DNA of 40,703 nucleotides from Aquiflexum sp. TKW24L (GCF_023502205.1 NZ_JAMFLG010000039.1:1-40703), one strand, 5' to 3'; positions 17,817 through 26,740 are shown, counted from the stretch's first letter. Made by a program: numbers and translations. Notes: a model not told the origin generated them from the sequence alone.

Positions 17817-18260
17817 TTAGCGTTTAAAGTATTTCTTGGGTACTATGAAAAGGCCGAAGGAAACGGCATCCTCTTTTTTGTTTGTGGCGTGATGTGCCTG
17901 ATGCGCTCTGAATATTCCCAAAAGGAAATTATTTTTTGGTCTTTCAAACCACTTTACTCTTCGGTGTACAAGCACATCATGGATGATGAAATAGAGTAAT
18001 CCGTATAAACTGATCCCAACTCCTATCCAAAATCTGTAATCTAAATTTTCTACTCCTATTATTATGAGTATGATCGCAACACTTCCGAAGAGCAATGAAA
18101 ACAAATCATTGAGTTCGAAAAATGATTTGGATGGCTGATGATGGGTTTTGTGGATATTCCAAAGTGGTCCATGCATGACATACTTATGGATAAACCACCC
18201 CGAAAATTCCATGATTGCGAAACCAACTAATATAAATACTACAGCAAACATCAGTGTCAT
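17817..18260 (-). CDS. crtZ: Beta-carotene hydroxylase (CrtZ type)
   Basis: A di-iron membrane hydroxylase adding 3-hydroxyl groups to carotenoid beta-rings. The 147-aa protein has four hydrophobic segments and the CrtZ histidine set: HKYVMH (25-30), HKTHH (37-41), HDVLVH (94-99) and HQAHH (120-124). The length and spacing fit bacterial CrtZ rather than the larger sterol desaturases. It sits between cruF (39 nt upstream) and the CarH-like regulator (6 nt downstream), suggesting one transcript. Confidence 0.92.
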   Translation of the reverse strand: MTLMFAVVFILVGFAIMEFSGWFIHKYVMHGPLWNIHKTHHQPSKSFFELNDLFSLLFGSVAIILIIIGVENLDYRFWIGVGISLYGLLYFIIHDVLVHRRVKWFERPKNNFLLGIFRAHQAHHATNKKEDAVSFGLFIVPKKYFKR

Positions 18261-18299
18261 AACTCTAAGTGAAATAGAATGTTTAAGATGAATTTGGAT

Positions 18300-18992
18300 T
18301 TAGACAATAAAATACAAAATGGTAAAGAATGTCACCAAATTGAACAAAAGATACCTAGAAATTGCATTTTCTTTGAAAAAAACAGATTTTCTGTATCCAA
18401 TTTGGATGACAAATGAAACGCCAAACCAACCAATATAATTGGATAATGGGATCACATCTCCTTCCCAAGTCCAAAAATCGAGATTAATAGCCACAGGTTC
18501 TATGATGACATCGATTGCCACCATCAATGCAGTAGCTAATACTGCTGCCAACCAATCGTTTTGTATTCTGGATGAAAAGAGATTTCCTGTAAGGTAAACC
18601 AGAAGCAGCCAATTTACTCCTATGACCAAAGGAACTTCAAATAGTTGTAGGCCCAAGGTCTTTCCATAGGTGTAATTCCCAAATGGAAATCCGGTATGTA
18701 TCCCCATTACCTCTGAAGCAAATCCTAAAACCATGGCCGAAACAGCAAAAATTCCAAATGCGCTGTTCCAACCTTGATGAAACAATAACAAAATGCCCAA
18801 ACTCAGGATCAGGGTAAATGGTGTTGCCATTTGAAAATAGGGACTGACCGTAGGAATGGATAGTCCGATTATTCCGAAGATATAAAATGCAGAAATCACT
18901 CCTTTGAAAAGTTTGATCCTATGCTTTTGGATTTCCTGTATTGACTCAATCACGCGTAAATATTCAGATTTATTTGAAAGACTTGGGGGCAT
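18300..18992 (-). CDS. cruF: Carotenoid 1,2-hydratase, CruF/DUF422 family
   Basis: A 230-aa membrane protein with about seven hydrophobic segments. The paired motifs SEVMGIHTGFPFGNYTYG (about 103-120) and DVIIEPVAINLDFWTWEG followed by PLSNYIGWF are those of CruF hydratases, which add water to the psi end of gamma-carotene or lycopene. I considered the fused lycopene cyclase CrtYcd, which is similar in size, but the HTGFPFG and IPLSNYIGW motifs fit CruF. It is the first gene of the cruF-crtZ-regulator run and is divergent from the DUF4286-tspO genes. Confidence 0.88.
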   Translation of the reverse strand: MPPSLSNKSEYLRVIESIQEIQKHRIKLFKGVISAFYIFGIIGLSIPTVSPYFQMATPFTLILSLGILLLFHQGWNSAFGIFAVSAMVLGFASEVMGIHTGFPFGNYTYGKTLGLQLFEVPLVIGVNWLLLVYLTGNLFSSRIQNDWLAAVLATALMVAIDVIIEPVAINLDFWTWEGDVIPLSNYIGWFGVSFVIQIGYRKSVFFKENAISRYLLFNLVTFFTILYFIV

Positions 18993-19041
18993 GCTGCCGA
19001 AATGATTTTGGATTATTCACGGGTGATTAACAACATGAACT

Positions 19042-19049
19042 TATATTTG
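19042..19049 (+). promoter_or_regulatory. Possible -7 element for the DUF4286-tspO-tag unit
   Basis: TATATTTG fits TAnnTTTG 44 nt before the start codon, but no TTTG lies at the expected -33 distance. Confidence 0.3.
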
Positions 19050-19093
19050 TTGGGCAAGGATTGCCACAAAATTAAAGATAAATGTAGAGAAAT

Positions 19094-19399
19094 ATGATAT
19101 TATACAATGTAACAGTCAATATTGATAAAGAATCTGAAATGGAATGGGTGAGCTGGATGAAGGAAACACACATTCCGGATGTCTTGGCTACAGGAATGTT
19201 TTTGAAAAACAGGTTTTATAAAATCCTCCATGACAATGAAGATGGATCGACCAATTATTCGGTGCAGTATTTTACCGACAGTATGGAAAAGATCATGGAA
19301 TACCAACAAAGTTTTGCTGCCAAGCTTCAGGAAGATGTAAATCAGAAATTTAGAGATAGGTTTGTGGTATTCAGAACCTTACTTGAAACCGTAGAATAA
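19094..19399 (+). CDS. DUF4286 family protein
   Basis: A 101-aa soluble protein resembling the DUF4286 family of Bacteroidota, with no known function. It shows a ferredoxin-like pattern of alternating strands and helices (MILYNVTVNIDKESEMEWVSW, later YSVQYFTDSMEKIMEY), like the dimeric alpha-beta-barrel proteins; that fold is inference. There is no signal peptide. It is followed after 3 nt by tspO and then by tag, so these three form a likely operon. Confidence 0.8.
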   Translation: MILYNVTVNIDKESEMEWVSWMKETHIPDVLATGMFLKNRFYKILHDNEDGSTNYSVQYFTDSMEKIMEYQQSFAAKLQEDVNQKFRDRFVVFRTLLETVE

Positions 19400-19402
19400 G
19401 CC

Positions 19403-19867
19403 ATGAACAATATATTCAAATTGATCATTTCAATAATAATTCCTCAGGGAGTCGGAGGATTAGGCGCTTTGGTCACTATTTCCTCCGTACAAAGCTGGTA
19501 TCAGACCATTAACAAACCATTTTTCACACCTCCTTCTTGGGTTTTTGGACCGGCTTGGACGACACTCTATTTAATGATGGGGATTGCTTTGTTTTTGATC
19601 TGGAAATCAAACCATCCCATGAAGAAAACGGCCCTTTGGTTGTTTGCAATCCAGCTTGTCCTCAACGGGATCTGGTCTCCGGCTTTTTTTGGTATGGAAT
19701 CTCCCATCCTCGGATTATTGGTTATTGTTCCGCTTTGGATCATGATCGTCGTCTGCATCAGGGTATTTTTCCCGATCAATAAAATTGCCTCTTACCTGAT
19801 GGTTCCTTATTTGCTTTGGGTAAGTTTTGCGACGGCACTGAATGCCGGTATTTGGTATCTCAATTAA
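19403..19867 (+). CDS. tspO: TspO/MBR family tryptophan-rich sensory protein
   Basis: A 154-aa five-helix membrane protein of the TspO/translocator-protein family, which binds porphyrins and affects pigment and stress regulation in other bacteria. The hallmark segment PFFTPPSWVFGPAWTTLYLMMG (about residues 36-57) is intact, and aromatic residues line the other helices. It lies 3 nt after the DUF4286 gene and 6 nt before tag, and is divergent from the carotenoid cluster. Whether it is regulated together with the pigment genes is open. Confidence 0.92.
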   Translation: MNNIFKLIISIIIPQGVGGLGALVTISSVQSWYQTINKPFFTPPSWVFGPAWTTLYLMMGIALFLIWKSNHPMKKTALWLFAIQLVLNGIWSPAFFGMESPILGLLVIVPLWIMIVVCIRVFFPINKIASYLMVPYLLWVSFATALNAGIWYLN

Positions 19868-19873
19868 AAAGCT

Positions 19874-20470
19874 ATGGCAATAGAACAGGAAATCGGTAAA
19901 TTCCGCTGCCCGTGGTGTCTGGGTTTTGAAGATTATGTGAAATACCATGATGAAGAATGGGGAGTTCCCGTTTTCGATGACCAAAAACAGTTTGAATTTT
20001 TGGTTTTGGAAAGTGCCCAAGCGGGATTAAGCTGGTCCACCATTTTGAAAAAAAGAGAAGGTTATCGGAAAGCTTTTGCAGACTTTGATTACCAGGTTGT
20101 GGCAGATTTGCCGGATGGATATGTACAGGAGTTATTGTTGGATTCTGGTATCATTAGGAATGAAATGAAAATCCGGGCAGCCATCAACAATGCCAAAAGA
20201 TTTATGGAGATCCAGGCGTCACATGGAAGTTTTAGAAATTACATCTGGGATTTCGTGGATGGAACGCCTATCCAAAAACAATTGAAATCCATGTCTGAGG
20301 TTCCAGCTACCAGTGCCGTCTCCGATAGACTTGCCAAGGACATGAAATCCAAAGGCTTCAAATTTTTGGGAAGTACCATATTATATGCCCACATGCAGGC
20401 CACCGGTCTGGTCAATGACCACTTGGTCGATTGTTTCAGGTATCAAGAAGTGAGAGCCTTGGGCAAATAA
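19874..20470 (+). CDS. tag: DNA-3-methyladenine glycosylase I
   Basis: Removes 3-methyladenine from alkylated DNA. The 198-aa protein has the zinc-binding set of the family: Cys12 and His25 (RCPWC, then KYHDEEWGVP), spaced 13 apart as in the E. coli enzyme, plus the late His and Cys in NDHLVDCFRY. The segment ESAQAGLSWSTILKKREGYR is the conserved Tag core. It is the last gene of the DUF4286-tspO-tag run and is followed by a hairpin. Confidence 0.95.
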   Translation: MAIEQEIGKFRCPWCLGFEDYVKYHDEEWGVPVFDDQKQFEFLVLESAQAGLSWSTILKKREGYRKAFADFDYQVVADLPDGYVQELLLDSGIIRNEMKIRAAINNAKRFMEIQASHGSFRNYIWDFVDGTPIQKQLKSMSEVPATSAVSDRLAKDMKSKGFKFLGSTILYAHMQATGLVNDHLVDCFRYQEVRALGK

Positions 20471-20471
20471 A

Positions 20472-20517
20472 AAAGCCAAGGATAGGGAGATTCCAATTTG
20501 CTTGGCTTTAGTGTTTT
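20472..20517 (+). terminator. Probable terminator after tag
   Basis: AAAGCCAAG (20472-20480) pairs with CTTGGCTTT (20501-20509) with a 20-nt loop, followed by a T-rich stretch. A second stem (GAGTTTTT at 20527-20534, AAAAACTC at 20546-20553) may serve the opposite gene. Confidence 0.6.
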
Positions 20518-20572
20518 TTATCAATAGAGTTTTTAAATGAAAGTGAAAAACTCCTATCCAATCATCTATAAC

Positions 20573-21316
20573 CTATTTGACGGGGTTATACGCTTTGCTG
20601 TAAGCAGACCATATTTCATAGATCGGATTTCCTGTAGAGCTTAGACCGCTGTGGTGCCACTCGCCATCAATGACCTCATATGTGAATTCAAGACTTGCGC
20701 CAACCCTGCTGTCATCTCTTGAGAAAAACTCAATTTTTTCAGTGTATTTGCCATTTTCTGCAGTGTAGGTCCCACCTCCTGTGCCACTAAATTCCTTGGT
20801 TTCTGAATTGAAAGCAATCCATTGAAATCTTCCACCACTCAGGATTTTGATTGTTCTTCTTGCTCCCGGAGTGATTTTTGATGTTTCATTGTCACTTTTT
20901 CTACCTGTGATTACCCAATTATTGGTCAGGTCATCTTTTGAGTCACTCACCTTTGTCCATATTTCTACCAATTGTTTACCCTCCATTTCTGTAGATATCA
21001 CAATTTTTCCATCTACCATATCCAAGCTGAAATCGGTCTTTTTACCCACCATTTCAGGATTAAGAGTATAGAAATCCATCATTTCCTGGTATAAGTTGTC
21101 CTTGATCGTAAACGGCCCACCTCCGGCACTTACAAATTTGTTGGTGGAAGTTTCCTTAGCTCCAAATGAGAAATAACCATCCTGATATATTTTGATGTAT
21201 TCGGTATCGGTCATGGCTTTCCCATTTTGATGGGTCATTTTCCATGCTCCTTGTAGATTTTGAGAAAAAACCACTCCGGTGAGAAAGAGGAAGGGAAATA
21301 TTAATATTTTTTTCAT
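20573..21316 (-). CDS. Secreted protein with two copies of a lipocalin-like domain
   Basis: A 247-aa exported protein of unknown function. The signal peptide MKKILIFPFLFLTGVVFSQ is followed by two related halves. Each begins with a short hydrophobic-Trp segment (LQGAWKMTH and LTNNWVITG), has a glycine-rich turn in the middle (SAGGGPFT and GTGGGTYT) and ends with an EIW motif (LVEIWTKV and IYEIWSAY). This looks like an internal duplication of a beta-barrel domain of about 105 residues, similar to lipocalin-like domains of Bacteroidota. No lipobox and no catalytic motif are visible. The neighbours give no clue; it is divergent from the Rieske gene. Confidence 0.75.
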   Translation of the reverse strand: MKKILIFPFLFLTGVVFSQNLQGAWKMTHQNGKAMTDTEYIKIYQDGYFSFGAKETSTNKFVSAGGGPFTIKDNLYQEMMDFYTLNPEMVGKKTDFSLDMVDGKIVISTEMEGKQLVEIWTKVSDSKDDLTNNWVITGRKSDNETSKITPGARRTIKILSGGRFQWIAFNSETKEFSGTGGGTYTAENGKYTEKIEFFSRDDSRVGASLEFTYEVIDGEWHHSGLSSTGNPIYEIWSAYSKAYNPVK

Positions 21317-21367
21317 GGTATGATTATATTAGGTTTAGACTTCCAAATTACCATTAAAAACTTGCTT

Positions 21368-21685
21368 ATGAAAACTTTTACACTTGGGCAAAGCAAAGAG
21401 CAGGTATTCCAAATGATCCCTGAAAAAAGTATAAAGCTTGTGCAACTAGGAAGTGAAAAAATCTGTATTTCCAGAAATGGGGAGTTGTTTTTTGCATTCG
21501 AAGAGTTTTGCCCCCACAGGATGGCTTCTTTGAATCAGGGGACACTTGTCAGAAATGAAATAGTATGTCCATTGCACAGTTACAGGTTTGACCTCGTTAC
21601 GGGAAGCGTACTTTCGGGCCAATGCCCTGACTTGAAAGTATACAAAGTGCAACTATCAGACGAAGGTCTTGAAATACAGATGTGA
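21368..21685 (+). CDS. Small Rieske [2Fe-2S] protein
   Basis: A 105-aa single-domain Rieske ferredoxin. The cluster ligands are Cys48-x-His50 (FCPH) and Cys67-x2-His70 (CPLHSYRFDL), followed by the usual G-x-C-P turn (SGQCPDLKVYKV). Such stand-alone proteins carry electrons to oxygenases or nitrite reductases; no partner is adjacent. I start it at the ATG 21368; an in-frame codon at 21320 adds 16 residues overlapping the divergent promoter region. Confidence 0.88.
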   Translation: MKTFTLGQSKEQVFQMIPEKSIKLVQLGSEKICISRNGELFFAFEEFCPHRMASLNQGTLVRNEIVCPLHSYRFDLVTGSVLSGQCPDLKVYKVQLSDEGLEIQM

Positions 21686-21694
21686 TTTGAGATT

Positions 21695-22030
21695 TCAATG
21701 TAGTTTTGCACCGTTGGGGATGGGTTTGTCCCCCGTGGCCAAGACAATGTGACCCTCAATATCAGAAAATCCGGTTACCAAAACTTCTGACATGAAGTCC
21801 GCAATTTGTTTTGGCGCAAAGTTGCAAACGCAAAGCACCTGCTTACCGATCAATTCCTCTGGTCGGTAGTGAAATGTGATTTGAGCGGAAGATTTTTTGA
21901 TTCCCAAATCTCCCAAATCTACCCAAATCTTATAGGCCGGCTTTTTCGTTTTAGCAAAATCTTCTGCTCGTACAATCGTGCCAATTCTAAGATCAATACT
22001 TTGAAATTCAGTCATGTCAATCGTTTGCAT
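21695..22030 (-). CDS. CsaA-like tRNA-binding domain protein
   Basis: A 111-aa single OB-fold protein of the tRNA_bind/CsaA type, related to the C-terminal domain of methionyl-tRNA synthetases and described as a secretion chaperone in Bacillus. Features seen are DLRIGTIVRAEDF near the start, the central AQITFHYRPEELIGKQVLCVCNF and the end LATGDKPIPNGAKLH. It converges with the Rieske gene, 9 nt apart. Confidence 0.88.
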   Translation of the reverse strand: MQTIDMTEFQSIDLRIGTIVRAEDFAKTKKPAYKIWVDLGDLGIKKSSAQITFHYRPEELIGKQVLCVCNFAPKQIADFMSEVLVTGFSDIEGHIVLATGDKPIPNGAKLH

Positions 22031-22054
22031 TGATTAGGAATTTTTATATATTTG
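22024..22054 (+). promoter_or_regulatory. Consensus Bacteroidota promoter for the small secreted protein gene
   Basis: TTTG (22024-22027), exactly 19 nt, TATATTTG (22047-22054) match the housekeeping consensus without a mismatch. Transcription would start near 22061, where a small hairpin (TCTCC 22062-22066, GGAGA 22073-22077) begins the leader. The -33 element lies inside the first codons of the divergent csaA-like gene. Confidence 0.75.
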
Positions 22055-22138
22055 AAAACTTTCTCCAATTACGGAGAGTTAAATCTACTCAAACCTCGAT
22101 TATAAATGTTGCAAGTATCAAAAATCTCCAATCTGGGA

Positions 22139-22480
22139 ATGAAAAAGCTTCAACTGACCTTTGTTTTAGGTTTACTAATGAGTTTTGTTTCATTTGCACA
22201 ATCAGACAGAGAAAGAAATTTCCCTGATTTGCCAAAAAACAATGATGCTGTTTCCCAATATGAAAGTCCTGAATCTTCCAATATGGAATTTAAACAGGAA
22301 AACACCCAAAAAACCAATTTGAATCCTGTCAAGGATACAAAATCGACAACTGCCAACGGCTTAAAAAAGGATAACCTTTTGTATAAGCAGGGAGGCGAAA
22401 AAGATTCTAAAAAAGAAGAAATATCTACACTCTCATTTAATCTGTTCCTCTATATAGTAGATAGATTTAAGGAAGATTAA
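22139..22480 (+). CDS. Small secreted hydrophilic protein, unknown family
   Basis: A 113-aa protein that I do not recognise. It has a clear signal peptide (MKKLQLTFVLGLLMSFVSFAQ). The rest is low in hydrophobics and rich in Asn, Lys, Glu and Ser, probably disordered, with a short hydrophobic end (LSFNLFLYIVDRF) that could form an amphipathic helix. The start at 22139 is preferred over an ATG at 22106 because it gives the signal peptide. A perfect promoter and a strong terminator bracket it, which supports a real gene. Confidence 0.65.
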   Translation: MKKLQLTFVLGLLMSFVSFAQSDRERNFPDLPKNNDAVSQYESPESSNMEFKQENTQKTNLNPVKDTKSTTANGLKKDNLLYKQGGEKDSKKEEISTLSFNLFLYIVDRFKED

Positions 22481-22503
22481 TGCAAACACCAAAACTTTAA
22501 AAC

Positions 22504-22536
22504 AAAAAAAGAGACTAGATTAGTCTCTTTTTTTTT
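22504..22536. terminator. Bidirectional terminator between convergent genes
   Basis: GAGACTA (22511-22517) and TAGTCTC (22521-22527) form a tight stem with a 3-nt loop, flanked by an A-tract and a T-tract. Confidence 0.9.
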
Positions 22537-22540
22537 GTCA

Positions 22541-23080
22541 TTATTTTTTAAAAACCCCCATTTTTACCATAAAATCCCATAGAGCAATACCCATCGTTAC
22601 TGATATGTTAAGTGAATGCTTGGTTCCAAGCTGTGGGATTTCGATGATATAATCGGACGCTTTGATTACTTCATCTTCCACCCCAAAAACTTCATTCCCA
22701 AAAACCAAGGCAAACTTTGAATCTGGATTTGGCACAAATTCGTTCAGCATGACACTGTTGCTTACCTGTTCCAAACTACAGATTGTATAACCTTCCTGTT
22801 TTAGTTTTTGTATGGCATCCAATGTCGATCCTGCATATTCCCAAATCACAGAATCTGTTGCCCCTAATGCTGTTTTTTGGATATCCTTATGTGGCGGCGT
22901 CCCGGTGATGCCGCAGAGATAGATTTTTTCTATACGGAAGGCATCTGAGGTTCTGAATGCAGAGCCCACATTGTTCAGACTTCTTACATTGTCCAAAACA
23001 ATGACAATCGGAGATTTTTCCTCAGCTTTAAATTCCTCAACCGTCAGCCGGTTGAGCTCTTCCATGTTTAATTTTCGCAT
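22541..23080 (-). CDS. SpoU/TrmH-family RNA 2'-O-methyltransferase
   Basis: A 179-aa SPOUT-fold methyltransferase using S-adenosylmethionine. The three SpoU motifs are present: motif I LDNVRSLNNVGSAFRTSDAF, motif II LVFGNEVFGVEDEVI and motif III IPQLGTKHSLNISVTMGIALW. There is no extra N-terminal substrate-binding domain, so the RNA target (tRNA or 23S rRNA) cannot be named. It is divergent from mutS with 85 nt between starts. Confidence 0.9.
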   Translation of the reverse strand: MRKLNMEELNRLTVEEFKAEEKSPIVIVLDNVRSLNNVGSAFRTSDAFRIEKIYLCGITGTPPHKDIQKTALGATDSVIWEYAGSTLDAIQKLKQEGYTICSLEQVSNSVMLNEFVPNPDSKFALVFGNEVFGVEDEVIKASDYIIEIPQLGTKHSLNISVTMGIALWDFMVKMGVFKK

Positions 23081-23165
23081 GCGGTTTTGTTTCCCTTTTG
23101 ATATCTTATAATTTCAACCTTTTAATAATTTCAAAATTAACACAAAGAATCAATTCAGAGACCAT

Positions 23166-25778
23166 ATGGCCAAGGAGAAGGAAAATGAAGTGAAGGAAAC
23201 CCCTCTGATGAAACAATACAATGCCATCAAGGCAAAGCATCCTGGCGCTTTGCTTCTTTTCAGGGTAGGGGATTTTTATGAGACTTTTGGGGAAGATGCC
23301 ATCAAAGCCAGCAAGGTGCTGGACATAGTACTTACTAAAAGGGCAAATGGATCTGCTTCCCATATTGAATTGGCCGGATTTCCTCATCACTCTTTGGATA
23401 CCTATCTGCCTAAATTGGTACGGGCAGGAAATAGAGTTGCGATATGTGATCAGCTCGAAGACCCAAAAGATGTAAAGGGAATTGTCAAAAGGGGAGTGAC
23501 CGAACTTGTGACACCGGGGCTTTCTTTCAATGACAATGTGCTTGACAAAAGAAAGAACAATTACTTAGCTTCGGTTTATTTCGGAAAAGAAACCATGGGT
23601 ATCTCTTTTCTGGACCTTTCTACAGGTGAATTTATGTGTTCTGAAGGGTCTCAGTCTTACATTGAAAAGCTCCTGCAAAGTTTCAGTCCTTCCGAGGTGA
23701 TCTATTCTAAAGCAGCCAAAGCTAGGGCTGCTGAGATCCTCAAAGATCAGTTTACAACCTTTCATTGTGAAGATTGGGTATTTCAGTTAGACTATACTTA
23801 CGGAAAGCTTACAGCGCATTTTGCTACAGCTAACCTAAAGGGTTTTGGAATTGAAAATCTTGAACATGGCATCATTTCCGCCGGAGCCATATTGTATTAC
23901 CTGGAGGAAACAGAACACAAAGAGGTCAAACACATCTCTTCGATTTCCAGAATCGCAGAAGAAAAATATGTATGGTTGGATAAATTCACCATCCGTAACC
24001 TTGAGCTCGTTTATTCCCAACAGGATGGAGGAGTGCCCTTGATTAATATCCTTGATCAGACGATAACGCCGATGGGCTCAAGGATGATGAAAAAATGGAT
24101 GGTTCTGCCCCTTAAGGAGAGAGAAACGATTGAGGAAAGATTGAAGGTGGTGGAATATTTTTTTGAATCACCGGATTTGTGTGAGGAGATTTTGGTACAT
24201 CTGAAGCATATAGGGGATTTGGAAAGGCTGATTTCAAAAGTTGCCGTGGGAAGAATCAATCCGCGTGAAATGAACCAGCTAAAGAGGGCGCTGAAAAACA
24301 CGCTTCCTATCAAAGAGATTTTGAAAAACTCCAAAAACGATTCTCTCAAAAAACTATCAGATCAGATCGGTTCCTGCGAATTTCTATTGGACAAAATTGA
24401 AAGGGAATTACAGGAAGATGCTCCCATGCTGATCCATCAGGGAGGAATCATCAAGTCGGGAGTAGACGAGGAATTGGACGAATACCGAAACCTGGCAAAT
24501 ACCGGAAAGGATTACCTGGTATCGCTTCAACAGAGAGAAACCCAACGAACTGGTATATCTTCCCTCAAAGTAGCCTTCAATAAAGTTTTTGGGTATTACC
24601 TGGAAGTCACCAATTCACATAAAGACAAAGTACCACAGGAATGGATCAGAAAACAGACATTGGTAAATGCCGAGCGGTATATCACGCCGGAGTTGAAAGA
24701 ATATGAGGAAAAAATCCTCAATGCCGAGGACCGCATGCTTGGGATTGAGCAAAGGTATTTTCTTGCTCTAGTATTGGATGCTTCTGAATATGTCTCACAG
24801 ATTCAACAGAATGCAAGAATATTAGCCTCGGTGGACTGTTTGCTGTCATTTTCTGTAGTCGCCAAAAGAAACAACTATTGTAAGCCCAAAATCGCGGATA
24901 CTGATTCTTTGGAAATCAAAGATGGAAGACACCCGGTGATAGAAAGCCAACTACCGATAGGGGAAGAATATGTTCCAAATGACATTTACCTAGATAATGA
25001 TAGCCAACAGATCATTATCATTACGGGCCCAAACATGGCGGGCAAATCCGCTCTTTTAAGACAGACTGCATTGATTGTGTTGATGGCCCAGATGGGGAGC
25101 TTTGTGCCTGCTTCCTATGCAAGGATTGGGATTATTGACAAAGTATTTACGCGTGTGGGTGCTTCGGATAATCTGTCCAAGGGAGAATCCACTTTCATGG
25201 TGGAGATGACTGAGACAGCAAGTATTCTCAACAACCTTTCCGACAGAAGCCTCGTATTGATGGATGAAATAGGCCGGGGTACATCCACCTACGACGGTAT
25301 TTCTATCGCTTGGTCGATAGTTGAGTTTTTGCATAATCACCCAAAATTTAGAGCAAAAACCCTTTTCGCAACGCATTATCATGAATTGAATCAGTTGGCA
25401 GACGATTTCCCAAAGATCAAAAACTTCAATGTATCAGTAAAAGAAGTAGGGAACAAGGTGATCTTCATGCGGAAATTGAAGGAGGGAGGAAGCGAACATA
25501 GCTTTGGTATCCATGTGGCACAGATGGCTGGTATGCCAAATCCTGTTGTATTGAGGGCGTCCGAAATCATGGGGCATCTGGAAAAAGACAAAGAAATGAA
25601 TGCTCCCAAAGACAGAATCAAAGACATGCCCAAAAGCAACTACCAGTTGAGTCTTTTTGATGCTGACCCTAAATTTAAGGAGGCACAGGAAATGCTGTCC
25701 GCTATTGACATCAATACCATTTCACCTATTGAAGCATTGATCAAACTGAATGAAATCAAGAAGAAGTTAGGAAATTGA
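23166..25778 (+). CDS. mutS: DNA mismatch repair protein MutS
   Basis: Recognises base mismatches and small loops and starts repair with MutL. The 870-aa protein has all expected parts: the mismatch-contacting F-x-E (Phe37, Glu39 in GDFYETFG), connector, lever and clamp domains, Walker A GPNMAGKS (621-628), the Walker B segment [16 protein letters not shown] and the ATHYHEL motif. The length is standard. It belongs to the MutS1 type because of the intact N-terminal domain. It is monocistronic as far as can be seen. Confidence 0.97.
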   Translation: MAKEKENEVKETPLMKQYNAIKAKHPGALLLFRVGDFYETFGEDAIKASKVLDIVLTKRANGSASHIELAGFPHHSLDTYLPKLVRAGNRVAICDQLEDPKDVKGIVKRGVTELVTPGLSFNDNVLDKRKNNYLASVYFGKETMGISFLDLSTGEFMCSEGSQSYIEKLLQSFSPSEVIYSKAAKARAAEILKDQFTTFHCEDWVFQLDYTYGKLTAHFATANLKGFGIENLEHGIISAGAILYYLEETEHKEVKHISSISRIAEEKYVWLDKFTIRNLELVYSQQDGGVPLINILDQTITPMGSRMMKKWMVLPLKERETIEERLKVVEYFFESPDLCEEILVHLKHIGDLERLISKVAVGRINPREMNQLKRALKNTLPIKEILKNSKNDSLKKLSDQIGSCEFLLDKIERELQEDAPMLIHQGGIIKSGVDEELDEYRNLANTGKDYLVSLQQRETQRTGISSLKVAFNKVFGYYLEVTNSHKDKVPQEWIRKQTLVNAERYITPELKEYEEKILNAEDRMLGIEQRYFLALVLDASEYVSQIQQNARILASVDCLLSFSVVAKRNNYCKPKIADTDSLEIKDGRHPVIESQLPIGEEYVPNDIYLDNDSQQIIIITGPNMAGKSALLRQTALIVLMAQMGSFVPASYARIGIIDKVFTRVGASDNLSKGESTFMVEMTETASILNNLSDRSLVLMDEIGRGTSTYDGISIAWSIVEFLHNHPKFRAKTLFATHYHELNQLADDFPKIKNFNVSVKEVGNKVIFMRKLKEGGSEHSFGIHVAQMAGMPNPVVLRASEIMGHLEKDKEMNAPKDRIKDMPKSNYQLSLFDADPKFKEAQEMLSAIDINTISPIEALIKLNEIKKKLGN

Positions 25779-25843
25779 AACTTAAATGGATTTGCGTAAT
25801 TTAAAATACGAATATTAGACAGATAGCTTTAGATTTGGGCACT

Positions 25844-26644
25844 ATGGATATTTCTTTACTGGAAGAATTAAGAAATCAGAATAAGTTATCGGAATTTTTT
25901 TCATATAAAAATGACAGAGAATTCATCCCCCACCCTGATGAGGATGGGCTTATAAGGGATTTGGAAAAAATCAGCAACAGCATCGGAATGAAAGAGGGGA
26001 TTATCATAGGCTGCTTTGATTACCGCTATATGAGTCTTCCGTTTTTTACTGAAAATATTGAGGATCTAAGTGGACATTCTGCAGAGTTTTTGAGAGCAAA
26101 TGGACTTGCAGGAGTGATTTCGGCCTTGCACCCGGAAGATGCAAAAGAACATGTTGCATTTAATAATCTATTTTTGGAGGTTTTCCAGCAGGCAAGCATT
26201 ACTGAGAAAAAAACCTTTGAGCAGTCCTATACACTTCGGTGGATTCATAAGATCAGTCAAAAGGAAATCTGGTTTTTTACCAAAGCCAAACCTTACCTGA
26301 TTGATGAAAAGGGAAACTTTATTTATGACCTACATATCGGACTTTTGATCACGAATAATGAGCACCTGAAGGGATACGATTGGAGCTATTCCTATGTCAG
26401 GGATGATGGTGCCAAAGTGGTGCATCAAAAGGATACGCCCCAAAGAAAAGACCTCGATCTATCAAAGAAAGAAAAAGAAGTAGCCTTATTATTATTGGAG
26501 GGGCTTGATTCACAGGAAATTGCCAACAGGATGTTCATTTCGATCAATACGGTCTTTACCCACAGAAAAAAAATATTGAAAAAAATGGGGGCGAAGAACT
26601 CCAATGATTTGATGAAAATTCTCATCTCCAATAAATTGAAATAA
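25844..26644 (+). CDS. LuxR-type response regulator with PAS-like N-terminal domain
   Basis: A 266-aa regulator. Residues about 200-262 form a GerE/LuxR helix-turn-helix (LSKKEKEVALLLLEGLDSQEIANRMFISINTVFTHRKKI, given here as a segment). The N-terminal part resembles a PAS domain (hydrophobic core around GCFDYRYMSLPFFTENIEDLSG), so a small ligand or protein signal is likely. There is no receiver-domain Asp motif and no kinase nearby. ATG 25844 is chosen over a TTG 9 nt upstream. It is followed by the tRNA operon promoter. Confidence 0.8.
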   Translation: MDISLLEELRNQNKLSEFFSYKNDREFIPHPDEDGLIRDLEKISNSIGMKEGIIIGCFDYRYMSLPFFTENIEDLSGHSAEFLRANGLAGVISALHPEDAKEHVAFNNLFLEVFQQASITEKKTFEQSYTLRWIHKISQKEIWFFTKAKPYLIDEKGNFIYDLHIGLLITNNEHLKGYDWSYSYVRDDGAKVVHQKDTPQRKDLDLSKKEKEVALLLLEGLDSQEIANRMFISINTVFTHRKKILKKMGAKNSNDLMKILISNKLK

Positions 26645-26709
26645 ATGCCTGATTATCAATTTTTATGAGATGATAACAGGTAAAAGACAAAATTTTTTAA
26701 CGATGGACT

Positions 26710-26740
26710 TTTGCTATTTTGGAAAACTGCTTTACATTTG
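26710..26740 (+). promoter_or_regulatory. Consensus promoter of the tRNA-Gly region
   Basis: TTTG (26710-26713), 19 nt, TACATTTG (26733-26740) match the Bacteroidota consensus perfectly. The start would be near 26747, so the transcript includes the two tRNA-like remnants before the functional tRNA-Gly. Confidence 0.75.

Noticed and set aside
18300-18992. Possible fused lycopene cyclase (CrtYcd)
   Set aside because: Size and membrane pattern fit, but the HTGFPFG and PLSNYIGW motifs are those of CruF/DUF422 and the cyclase motifs are absent.
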